Below are positions 22,956 to 33,318 of a DNA stretch of 64,000 nucleotides, one piece after another; positions within the stretch are counted from its first letter, which is position 1; the number at the start of each line of letters is the position of its first letter. The DNA is from Malus domestica (taxonomy: Eukaryota; Streptophyta; Magnoliopsida; Rosales; Rosaceae): the NCBI RefSeq assembly GCF_042453785.1, contig NC_091661.1:26589501-26653500 (forward strand), read 5' to 3'. A model generated the notes under the pieces. The model was not told the DNA's origin and did not search any database. It saw only the letters and a program-made list of their open reading frames with translations. A program made the translations under genes and the position numbers.

Positions 22956-24117
22956 ATCTTTGGTCAAAGATACAATGATCAATCTTACTACCAAACATTT
23001 TAATATCTTGAATACTCCATAGCATATACAATTTTTTTTCATTATCTATGCTCCAAGTTGCAAGAAATTATCATTGGGGTATCAACGAAATTATGCTCTA
23101 CTGTTGTTATGCAAGGGCATGCATATTGGTATATGTATCTCGTGTTCAATTGAATGTGAAAGGGAAGTGTTGATGAGAATGAATCTCACTACGTGGATGC
23201 ACTTTGCATGCGTTTATAAGTAAGTTTGGTTACTTTCTATATTATCAATTGGTTTATAGTGGAACCTTAATTTTCTTCATGGTCTCAGAGCAGATTGTTT
23301 TGCATGTTGCGTTGATCATGTGTTAAGCTTAAAAACACATTACATGTGAGGAGGCGTGTCGAGAATGAATTCCACGTTGATAGAAGGAGGGACCTACATG
23401 AGCTTATAAGCAATTGAACTATTCTCTATATTGTCAATTGTTTGTATGGTAAAACCTCAACTTTTTTTAAGTTTACCAAAATTGTGACTCATTGAGAGTA
23501 TTGCTCATTGAGAGTATTGTGGTTAATGGATGTGGTCCATGAATTGATGAACTACACAACATTGGCCCAAAAATGGATTCATGATTAACAGAGTATAATG
23601 CTAGAAGAACTAATAGTGCATTTTTGATGATATTATGTTATGTGGTTGTTGACATGAATTAATATAATGATCCATTCGTATGGTGTAGGGTGTTAGGTTA
23701 TTGCGTTTTTTGATGAAATTAATCATCTGGTTCTTGACGTGCGTGTACTAAATTGTTTATCAATTCTTGTAGACTTCCAACTCATTTGGAGCTAACACTA
23801 GAGAAATTTTTCAATGTAACTATTACACAAGATGGTAGATTACATGTCACTAAACAAATGGTGCGATATGTGTGCTAAAAAGTTAATAACTTAAAAAATA
23901 AAATTTCTCATCATTCTTATTAAAACACGTGATGTACCACTTGTGTTCCCGTCACAACTAAAAATTTCTCACACTGAGCTAAAAGATTGGAAAGCTAGTC
24001 GCTTTTGAAGTTAACTACAGCTTCAACTTCTCTCTTTCAATTAGCTCTAGTCTTTTTATTATGAATTATTTTTACTCCCTAATATGGTTTAGCTTAGATC
24101 ACAAACATACGTAGAGA
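22956..24117. other. Intergenic DNA with two diverged copies of an LTR-like repeat
   Basis: Two stretches, about 23150-23280 and 23340-23465, share the same order of motifs: 'gagaatgaat', 'tataag', 'ctatattatcaattg/ctatattgtcaattg', then 'ggt/aaaacctcaa'. They look like degenerate tandem copies of a Copia-type LTR segment. The rest shows no gene. Confidence 0.45.
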
Positions 24118-24313
24118 CGGGATCCTTATTTTAAAAAAAATTAAAAAAATAGGGACACACTCGTAACCATTAGATTTGACTTTAATGAAATTCAGTAGTT
24201 GAGATTAAATCACGGGTCACAGAATCTCAACCACAGAATTTCATTAAAGCCAAATCTAACGGTCAATAGGGTATCCCCAATTTTTTGAAAAATTGGGATC
24301 CCTTCCCTTAAAG
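24118..24313. repeat. Fold-back (MITE-like) element, copy 1
   Basis: Almost the whole 196 bp forms an imperfect hairpin. The left arm GGGATCC...GACTTTAATGAAATTC...GTTGAGATT pairs with AATCTCAACC...GAATTTCATTAAAGCC...GGGATCCC. The loop is about 15 bp near 24215-24230. No reading frame. Confidence 0.8.
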
Positions 24314-24336
24314 ACTTTATATATATACATACAAGC

Positions 24337-24544
24337 CCTTTAAGGGAAGGGATCCCCATTTATTTTTTCAAAAAATGGGGACACACTCTTGATCCTTAGA
24401 TTTGGCTTTAATGAAATTTTGTGGTTGAGATTAAATCACAGGCCACAAAATCTCAACCACTGAATTTCATTAAAGTCAAATCTAACGGTCAAGAAGATGT
24501 CCCCATTATTAAAAAAAAATGGGAATCCCTCCCCTTAAAGGGTT

Positions 24545-24545
<1 letters not shown>
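24337..24545. repeat. Fold-back (MITE-like) element, copy 2
   Basis: Same family and architecture as the copy that ends 23 bp to the left, with arms containing GGCTTTAATGAAATTTTG and CTGAATTTCATTAAAGTC. Ends are CCCTTTAAGGGAAGGG and its inverted partner CCCTCCCCTTAAAGGG. Confidence 0.8.

Positions 24546-24546
<1 letters not shown>

Positions 24547-24597
<51 letters not shown>
24547..24597. repeat. (TA)n microsatellite
   Basis: About 51 bp of uninterrupted TA right at the border of the second fold-back element, consistent with insertion into, or expansion of, a TA-rich target. Confidence 0.95.
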
Positions 24598-24601
<4 letters not shown>

Positions 24602-25202
24602 GGTCACCATTACTAGCACATCTCCTAACTATAATCTCTCGTTTATATATTAATGACTTTATGCATGCATTGAAATTCGTATTTAAATTTAATTTTCTTT
24701 TAGTTTAGCCAAAAAATAAAAGTCACAAATTTTAGAAAATAAAATTTTATCTTTATAATTTTTCTTAGTAATCTTAAATTTACTCATCTATAATTCTCTT
24801 CCCTCCTGACTAAACTTAGGTAGCCACTATCCACAAAACTATTTTAGATTGATGTAATAGTATTTTGAGACAAATTTTTTTTTTTTCTGTAATTTTTTTA
24901 GATTAAAATAGCTAAACAAAATGACTTAAATAGCTTATTTGGAGATGATCTTAGGCTCTTGAATATGAGAACATCTATGATGCGGCAGTTTCACTACTTG
25001 ACGATGCGATGATACTCACACAGGACCCCCTTGTATTTGAACTCACCCACTATAAGTTAGTTTCACCCTATTAGTTCTAATGGTATATGCGGTTGACATA
25101 GGATCGGTTGGCGGTAAATTTGAAACCCTCTTACTTAAATTTGTGGTAAGTATTTATAGTGAGGGACGTAGAGCTGTCAAGGAATTCTCCCATTCGCACA
25201 AG
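24598..25202. other. AT-rich intergenic DNA
   Basis: No gene or complete repeat recognised. Confidence 0.4.
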
Positions 25203-25347
25203 GTCGTAAGCATGGGTTACGTATGACTCGTATTGGCAGTCTATCAATAACATAATAAAAGTATAATAATATCTATACTATCAATACAAGAGAAATATGT
25301 TGTCGATACATTGTCAACACGAATCATGCGCAACCTATGCTTACGAC
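25203..25347. repeat. Short fold-back element
   Basis: Terminal inverted repeats of about 29 bp with a few mismatches: left GTCGTAAGCATGGGTTACGT, right ending CAACCTATGCTTACGAC. Further pairing continues inward. No clear target duplication was found, so transposon class is unknown. Confidence 0.6.
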
Positions 25348-26461
25348 GGCCGGGTGCATGAGAGAATTGTGATCAAGTGGATCATTGAAGTGAATGAGGT
25401 CTGAAAAGGCCCATTTCATTATGGTTTGGGCACATTGAGTTCTAATCTGACATGGGTTTTCTAAGTTCAAGTCCAAATGACTTGTTTTGAGGATTAACTT
25501 CCATTTCCATATTTAATTAGAATTACTTTTACACCATATGATTGTTAGGATAATCTTGCCATGTGCAGGAACCTTCTTTAAATCTTTTAATAAAAGGAGA
25601 TATTTTTTTCTCACTTTAATCGCTTTTACCTTTACGAGAAAAGCAAATAAAAAATCACTCTCTAATCTAATTTTACAAAGAGAAATGTTAAGGAGATTTT
25701 TTTTAAAAGTTAGAGTTTCTATAAACTTTGTCATTCTATTTTTTACATAATATTTTATAACGTCCGCACAAAAATTAATCTTAAAAGTTTGTAAAAAAAA
25801 ATTCACTTTAAAAATCTCTTTAGTGTTTCCCTTACACAAAGTAAAAAAAATAAAAAATTATCAACCAAAAATAACTTTTCAAGGACTTTAAAAAGTCAAT
25901 CATAACCTCTGCTGGGTAATGACTTTCCCAAAAACCGCAAATCACGCTCATGATCCAAAGCACAAAAACTAGACTAGTCAACAACAACATTCTCTCATCC
26001 TCATTTTACAGCATAAGCGTATGGCTATAGAAGTGTCGTGTGTGAATGATGGAGTTTTCTATAATAGTTTTCAACAAGAATGATACTCTTATCATTTAGT
26101 TGTGCTATCTCTCTAATAGAGATGAGACCCACAACGTTGGAGGATTCTATTTTTATTAAAGAGATATTACAAATGATGGACAACTAGTTGGTAAGTATAG
26201 CATTACTTTCTAATCAAAATGCCAATTTTTATGCGGCATAATATAGATTAACATCAAAGATGGTTCCTTTCAAATTTGACAATTACTTTAAATTTATTTT
26301 AGTGATTAGTAAATGTTTTTCCTCATTTTTATTAATTTTTTGTTTTAAAAAATAATTATTGCAATTATGAAAAGTAAATAACGTAATAAATAATAGTTTA
26401 AAATTAACATATATGGATGGAGAAAAAAAATTAAAAAAAAAAAATCAAAGTGCCACATAAG
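25348..26461. other. Intergenic DNA with a possible MITE at about 25679-25833
   Basis: GAAATGTTAAGGAGATTTTT near 25681 is repeated in inverted form as AAAAATCTCTTTAGTGTTTC near 25808, suggesting a roughly 155-bp MITE. The target duplication is unclear. Otherwise no gene is seen. Confidence 0.4.
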
Positions 26462-26551
26462 TGTAACATCCCACATCGCCCAAAGCGGACAATATCGTGA
26501 TCCGGTGAAATCGAGCCCAGGGTGTGATGGAGGCAAGGCCGGGATGTGACA
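26462..26551 (+). mobile_element. Cassandra solo LTR with the 5S module deleted
   Basis: Begins TGTAACATCCCACATCGCCC and ends GGGATGTGACA like the other Cassandra LTRs here, but is only about 90 bp. The first 20 bases jump directly to the AAAGCGGACAATATCGTG region. The 5S-like core between two CCCA(A) motifs is missing, as expected of a microhomology deletion. ATAAG flanks both sides, sharing one A with the LTR end. Confidence 0.85.
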
Positions 26552-27074
26552 TAAGCCTTCAATTTAATGGATAAAATAAAATATATGTTTTTTTTTTTAC
26601 ATATTTCATTATATTGCTTGGGTCTAAATCAAAAGACCTCTTTAATTAACATTGCCATTACTCTAAAAAAATTAACTTTGTCATAATTTCAATCATTAAT
26701 CTATAAGCACGATTCGTATACTTTATAAATAGCCATTAATTTACGATTAGAAGTGATGAATTTATATTGAATCATGCACATAATCTACTCAATAAATAAT
26801 CATAATAATTTAATATTAAATTTGATACTCATAGAAAGTCAAACTTAAAACTTGTTAGAAACAACATTTGTCCAAAAACAATCACTGATTTTCCCTCCAA
26901 TAATCTCTCGTTCGCCACGCCGTTAATAATCACCCCCATCGCTTAAACCCCACTCACACTGAAAACCAAAAAGAATGTTTTGTTTGTCCATCATGGGCTT
27001 GTCCCAAATCTCCTATTTAAAGCCTTCGTCTTGCTGCGGAGAACTGCGCTTCAACAATTTCGGAGCTTTCTGCA
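26552..27074 (+). other. Upstream region and 5' leader of the WEB gene
   Basis: AT-rich DNA becoming pyrimidine-rich from about 26890. TATTTAAAG at about 27013-27021 could serve as a TATA box about 55 bp before the coding start. No separate gene. Confidence 0.45.
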
Positions 27075-29326
27075 ATGGCTGCCGAAGCGGTTCCGGGTAC
27101 ACCCGGCATAAAAGAAATGAGGTCCGAAGCCGGGACGGAGTTCCGTTTTAGCAATGGTTCGGGTCATGGACATAGAGCTCCCGGGTCCCCCTGTCCGCCG
27201 GGGATAAGGAGGGTGAGTTTAAGAGCGGAGATTGATACGTCCCCGCCTTTCGGGTCGGTCGAGGAGGCTGTTACCCGTTTTGGCGGGAAGGGGTCTTGGT
27301 TACCATTCTACAAGCTCGGAGAAAACTATGTAAGTCTAGCTTCTTATCTTTCTATATTTAAATTTTGATTACATTGGGAATTTTAGCTTGACAAATTTGT
27401 GTAACATATGTTAGAAAAATAAAACAATTTCGAAGATTTTGTGCTATGAGATGTAGAAATTCTCGGTGCAAGACGTTGTTCTTGATAAAGAACATATTTT
27501 GTATTTGATAATTTTGGTATTACACAATGTATGTTGATGCATTTTGTAGTGACATGTAGTTTATCGAAACTGTTGCGATACTATACTAATTGTTCATCAT
27601 TTAATGTTAGTAAAGAATGAACGTTTTTGTCCATACATCATGTCCAGAGAATAACTAATGAGATCTATATACGCATTTCTTCATGTCCTGCTGAATTGTG
27701 GTATTTCCACTTCTAGATCATGCTTGCTTCTTGAATTATTCAGTCGTTCAAAAGTCTTTCGGGTGTTCAGTTTGTTTTGATTCAGATTTGATATAACATT
27801 GTGATAAGCAGAATGGGGTTGAAGGGTTTGACCTAAAGAAAGTGGAGGAGCAGGCAGCAGAGCTGGAGAAGGATTTGATTGTGAAAGAACTGGAGACACT
27901 TGATGTCCTGGAGGAACTGTCAACAACGAAAAGGATCGTGGAAGAGCTAAAGCGCCAGCTGCAGAAAGAGGCGTTGAAATGCTTGACAGTCTTGCCCCCG
28001 GATTTCCATTTTGAAGAACACATTTCATCATCCCCTGCCATCAAAGAAATGGACAAGGAAAGTTATAGGACTCCGGGAAATAACCATGAACACATGATGG
28101 GAAATTCGAGTCCCTACCCGAATTCTCCTGATCTGATCTTGATGGAGTTGAAGCAAGCAAAATTGAACCTTGGTAAAACAATCAGCGATCTTGGGGTGAT
28201 TCAGTCTTCTGTCGAATGTTTAAATAAGAAGATGCGAAGCGAGAAAGTGTTACTTGAAAAGACCCAGGAGAGGCTGACTTTGCAGTTTGCAGGGGTGTCG
28301 TCGCTGGAGGAGGAGATGAAGAACATTGAAGTGAAGGAACAAATAGGTGTTGATGCAGAAACAGATACTAAGAGCGGCTTTGAGAATTCAGCATTTGTTT
28401 CAAGGGAGCATATGCAGTTTAGGAATACACCGGAAACTGTGAACTTTGAAGCATCCGGGGCAATGTCTAGGAATGAGCATGCCACGAACATTATGAAGAC
28501 TGCTGAAATGAGGTGGATTGCAGCTAAAAAGATGGAAGAAGCGGCAAGGGCAGCAGAGGCCGTTGCTCTTGCTGAAATCAAGGCTTTAACAAGTGGTGGG
28601 AGCTCGTCAGGATACGTCCTTCCAGAGCCCGAGAAAATGAGTTTTAGTTCTCAGATGAAATCTCCTCTAAACTCGAAAGCTCAAGAAGCTAAGGGCTTGT
28701 TCAAGAAGAAGCTAGTGGATGCCATGCGCCAAATTGATGAAGCTCATACTTCTAAACTGGCTATATTGAGGAAGCTGAAAGAAGCAACAGAAGAGGTTAA
28801 ACACAGTAAGCAATTCTTGGAGGAGGCTCTGAACAAAGTAGAACTTGCGAATCGAAAGCAACTCGCTGCTGAAGAGGCTCTTCAGAGTTGGGGAACCGAG
28901 CATGATCTGAAGGGACAAGCAGCAGCTTATAACATTCGCAACCTAAACAATTTCCAATCACCAGATTATAGCCTGAACTCTCCGATGAACGGGATGAACA
29001 AGTCAGCCCTACTAAATGATGGTCCGAAGCCAGTTTTAAGGTCAACATGTTCAATGCGAGATGTACTTAGCAGGAAGCAAGTTCTCCCCGAAGATGTTGT
29101 GGCAACAAAGGAAATGGATCGCAGCCAGACTGAAACGCACAGAGGAGCTTTGATTGAAATGCTTCATGCTCTAAGGAAGGATGTAACATTTCCTTCGAAA
29201 GTCGAGAAGGATGGAAATGATCAGAAGCCGGTTTTAGCACATAGGAAGAAATTCGGGTTCATCCAGATTTCCCTTCCCTTGTCGAAGCCGAGTAAGAAAA
29301 AGATGCAAACTTCGAATGCAGTGTGA
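27075..29326 (+). CDS. WEB-family (DUF827) coiled-coil protein
   Basis: Two exons: 27075-27329 (85 codons) and 27812-29326 (504 codons plus stop), joined phase 0 at AACTAT|GTAAGT and AGCAG|AATGGG, giving 589 residues. The N-terminus carries the family block DTSPPFGSVEEAVTRFGG..W.P (about residues 56-80). Most of exon 2 is predicted coiled coil, for example EEQAAELEKDLIVKELETLD and KLAILRKLKEATEEVKHSKQ. It includes the Ala-rich AAKKMEEAARAAEAVALAEI typical of WEB proteins. The tail is basic with Ser and Pro. WEB1 and PMI2 members support the chloroplast photorelocation response, but this subgroup (like At2g40480) has no established role. It lies between LBD15 and UROD, as in Arabidopsis. Confidence 0.92.
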
Positions 29327-29651
29327 CAACATTAGATTGATCAACAGTTTCTGTTCAGTTCTTTTGCTCTTTGAGTTATGGTTTTGCTTATGTCAATGTC
29401 TTGGAGGTGTTGTTTTATTGTTTGGCAGTCTGTATAGGTGATCTACTAATCTGTATTATACAGTGAGGCTGGATATTTGTTTTACTTTGTTTAATGCATT
29501 GGAGTGTAGTTTTTTACTAAAATATTTTGTACGTGTAATTATATAGACATTTCCTCCGACCCTTGTGAAGTGGGAAGCTTTGTTGCCTTGGGGTTGCGCT
29601 TTTAGGTCATACTTAAATTCACATGGACTATTGCTATAAATTCATCAGTAG
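29327..29651 (+). other. 3' flank of the WEB gene
   Basis: Probable 3' UTR: T-rich sequence with AATGCATTGG and TTTTGTACGTGTAATT before the transposon at 29655. No further feature. Confidence 0.4.
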
Positions 29652-29654
29652 TTA

Positions 29655-30690
29655 GAGCAGTTCCACCGGGGAACTGATAGGCCAGCACCCAGCCAAAAAA
29701 ACCAGCCCGACACCTAGGCTATCCACTCCAGCCCAGCATTTTGACTGGCACCCAGCCCAAACTGGTCTTCAGGCTAGCCCAAAATCGACAGAGGTGTGGG
29801 CCGGCCCGTATGACGCCATGCTGACACCAGCATGGCTTCGGAGGCAAGGGTGGAGCCGGAATCGAAGGCATGAGCTGCTAGAATCTCACCTATGGCGTCG
29901 TCGTTGTCGTCATCCCTGTCCTCGATCCTGAACCAGCCGCATTGCGCTCTGCATCTCAAGCTTCAGAGGCCGTGCCGCTTCACTCTGAGGTTCCTCAATT
30001 GGGGATCGGAGAAGTCCAGTTTCCAATGCTACAACCACCGCCAGAAGCTACCACCTCAGCCGTAAATGAGGAGTCTTAGCCGTTGTATCTCCAGAAACTT
30101 CTCGAATTCCAACACCAATACTTCTCTCTCCGAGCAGTCTGGTGGCCCCAGCCTCCGCCACTTCGTCGCTCAAGCTGCTCTTGCCGGTGCTGAAGCCTAG
30201 CCTTAGTGAGTCCACAGTTCACACCCACACACAGTGTCTTTCAATGTTTTTCTTAATTTTTTAGGAATTTATGCAATGATTCGAATTGGGTTGTCTTAGA
30301 GAGGCTTAAAGTAATGATCTTTGATGTACAATCTACGAAAAGGATGGTGGCGGTGATGATGATGAAGGTGGCGATGGTAAGGGAGGAGAAGGGTCATTTC
30401 ATCTCATAGAAAGGAGTGGGGATTGACGGCATGGATGCTCCGGTCTGCTTTATTGGAGGAGCATTTTTTGGGAGTTCAGAAACTGTAAAGTTATAAATTA
30501 AAACTCAAATTATTAATTTTTATTATTTTATAATAAAAATTAATAATATTTTAATAAAATTGACTAGGCTATTTAGTTTTAGGGGTGAAGATGCAGTTGG
30601 TCTATTACTGTTCATTAGGGTCTATCATTGTTCACTGAGTGGATAAATGCGCTGGATGTTGGCGCATTTGTGTTAAGGGTGGAACTGCTC
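29655..30690. mobile_element. Non-autonomous PIF/Harbinger-like DNA transposon
   Basis: A perfect 13-bp terminal inverted repeat GAGCAGTTCCACC (29655-29667, inverted at 30678-30690) is flanked by TTA on both sides (29652-29654 and 30691-30693). A 3-bp TTA duplication points to the Harbinger/Tourist group, though the TIR does not begin with the usual GGC/GGG. No transposase. The interior has a GC-rich stretch (29780-30230) quite unlike the flanks. It includes a 44-codon frame at 30066-30200 starting MRSLSRCISRNFSN, like an N-terminal organelle-targeting region, so it may be captured host sequence. Confidence 0.75.
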
Positions 30691-30693
30691 TTA

Positions 30694-31660
30694 GCTATGC
30701 TTGGATTTATATAGATGGCATGTTTACTTACCAGGATTGAGGAAGTAAATCAGAAAGCTTATGAACAAAGAAAGTAATGTATGCGAATCATATCAACTAG
30801 TCCTCCTAGGTTATTCTGCTTCTCAATTTTTAGTATTTGATTACTAATTTTAAGGTGAGACTCACACGTTGATTTTTTAGGTGCTTAGTAAACGTGACAG
30901 AAGTTAAGAATTTGAATAATCATTTTTCATACTGTAGTAAGGAAAAATGCCAAGAGGTAATTTTTACAAATCGAGTTTCATCCTTATTTTACATGTCATT
31001 AATAATCAAAGACACACATCCACTATATAAGGATAAAATATGATGACACATTCTTCACAAGTTTCTCATTTGTGACCCAACACGAGTGTATAGGGATGCA
31101 AACGTATATCCTCGAAGAGCCAAGCTTTTTGGAATCCACCATAGTTTAGTTTAAATAAAACCCAAAGATTGTTTGATTAATTCCGAATTGATACATTATA
31201 TTGTACCATATTAATATTTTATTGGGAGTCAAATGGCTTAAATAAGCTTAATCACCCTGGGAAAACCATGAAGTCTTAGGGAATTGAAAACGAATCAAAC
31301 GTAAAATGAAAAGTCTGATTTCATTACAAACTTTAAATATTGTTTTGGAAGCTGAAACGACCTCAGATAGCTAAAATTTACCATACATCACAACATAATT
31401 GTGTGTTTGAACGGGGACTACGCGCTCTTTTCGAAAAGGTATCATGGACCATAAACGGAGCTCGAACGCCAAATCTGTAAACTTCCGTTACGTCCTTTTG
31501 TCTTCCTTTAGTCCAATTTGTCTTCAATTCATTCAGCCATTTGTTGTACATCAATTTTGCAAGTGAAAAAACAAGTTGCTATTGTCACTTCGAACATGAT
31601 CCAAGTCCAAAATTTTCAAAACACCAATAACAAATTCATAGAAGTTTCAATTTTTTTAAA
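30694..31660. other. AT-rich intergenic DNA
   Basis: No gene or complete repeat recognised. Confidence 0.4.
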
Positions 31661-32909
31661 GGGTAAATTACACAAAATTACTTCAATTATGGGTCAAACC
31701 ACAATCTCATACCTCATGTTTTAAAAGTTATAATGTCATACCTCATCTTACAAATTAGTTTCAATGTCAGACTTCCGTTAGTTTTTTGTTTACCAACCCA
31801 TCACCCTCACCTATTTTGACGCCGTGAAGGCGTTTGAACATCCATCATCAACCTCCTTCCCCTTTCCGTCCATCCCCCACCCCTTCACCAGAAAGGTGTT
31901 CAAACAAATGTGAAGGTAGAAGAACCTGGAGTTCGAATCAAAAGAGAGGAAATAATTGAGTTTCAATCACCACATCCACATACACTGTCGACCAGAAAAC
32001 CACCATCGCCAGCCGACATGTCACATCCCGGGTCCATCACATCCTGGACTTGCCTCCGCCGTAGCACGATATTGTCCGTCTTGGGCCTCGATCACGCCCT
32101 CACGGTTTTGTTTATGGGAATTCACACAAAAATTTCCCAGTGGATCACCCATCCTGGAATTACTCTCAAGCGATCTCGCTTTACTTCGGAGTTCCTATGG
32201 AACCCGAAGCCAGTGAGTACCCAAAATGCCTCGTGCTATAGGAGATGGACATGAATATATAAGGCATATATGATCCACTCCCTTGAACGATGTGGGATCT
32301 AACACGACCCTACCAGATCTCGAAATCCTTATCTTCGTTGAGTTCTTGATATACTCCGACAACGTCACGAAGAGAAGTAATTTTGAATCTAAGATGAACT
32401 CTAATTTGATTGAGTTGTAAATTTAAATTTATATCCTTTGATTCATTATTTGAAGATTTTCTATATTTTAATGGTTTTCACGTGGTGGGTCAAGTGGAGT
32501 TTGTTGTAAAATGTTAGTTTGCTTTGTTTTTCTGAATTTTTTGGGTGGTGGGTTGGGGAAGATTTTTATTGTTGATCTGCGTTTAAGTTTGCAGGTCACG
32601 TTCATGTTGATTTGGGTGGAGGGAGGGGACGGGAGGAAGGGAAAAGAGGACGTGGGTCCCACACTCTTTTACAAAAATATTTAAATGATTTTGTTTTTAA
32701 ATTTAATTATTTTTTTAATCCAATTGGATTAGGTAGCGATGTTAGCTTCAAACCATCTCAGCATTTAACAGAAAAATTGACATAAAAACTAACGGAAGTT
32801 TGACATTAAAATAAATTTGTAAGATGAGATATAACATTATAACTTTTAAAATATAAGATATAAGATTATAATTCGACTCATAATTAAAGTAGTTTTTGTG
32901 TAAATTACC
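31661..32909. mobile_element. Mutator-like element (MULE) with long inverted repeats
   Basis: The ends are inverted repeats of roughly 130-150 bp: left GGGTAAATTACACAAAATTA, right ending (inverted) GGTAATTTACACAAAAACTA. Both continue through AAAAGTTATAATGT and CTTCCGTTAGTTTTT. Direct repeats TTTTTTTAAA and TTTCTTTAAA flank it (one mismatch over 10 bp), in line with the 8-10 bp duplications of MULEs. The interior encodes no transposase and holds a Cassandra solo LTR inserted later. Other internal sequence of about 500 bp is unidentified. Confidence 0.82.
32019..32304 (-). mobile_element. Cassandra solo LTR nested in the MULE
   Basis: Minus-strand LTR: on the plus strand it begins TGTCACATCCCGGG and ends GTGGGATCTAACA. 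The 5S-like module is present in inverse (TGGATCACCCATCCTGG, CTTTACTTCGGAGTTCC). Flanking pentamers CGACA/CGACC differ by one base. Confidence 0.9.
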
Positions 32910-33015
32910 TTTCTTTAAATTATGAAGGGAATTGCGCTTTAGATTGTCACCTGTCATTAAAAATCATTGTGCGCCATGCTGTCATTTCCACTTTTGCGTG
33001 CATTCTAATGTTACA

Positions 33016-33067
33016 GCGGGAAAAGTGCTTTACCCTTTTAAATTTTACAGCAACCCCGCCCGCCAAA
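33016..33067 (+). promoter_or_regulatory. Paired E2F-like sites upstream of the HMG-box gene
   Basis: GCGGGAAA (33016-33023) and CCCGCCAAA (33059-33067) match the E2F consensus TTTSSCGS in opposite orientations, about 250-300 bp before the start codon. E2F sites typically give S-phase expression, which would suit a chromatin HMG protein. Function inferred from motif only. Confidence 0.55.
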
Positions 33068-33318
33068 AATCCGCGCGCAAGTTAGCAATCCACATAGAAC
33101 CACACTACCGTGCGCCCCAGGGACCAGACTACGTCGGCATAGTGGGGAAAAATTACGTGGATTGGCCCGCAAAATGCATAATCATGTGCGCACTTAACAA
33201 CCGGCGCATCTTAGCTAGTTACACCCGTCCTTTGGTCTTCCACTAATTTACGCGAGTCCTATAAATTAGCTGCAAATTTTACGTTAAAAAAGTTGCAGAG
33301 TTGAAGAGCGGTCCTTCA

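Noticed and set aside
24421-24708. 95-codon frame with a long Ile-Tyr repeat
   Set aside because: Produced by translation of the (TA)n microsatellite and the MITE beside it.
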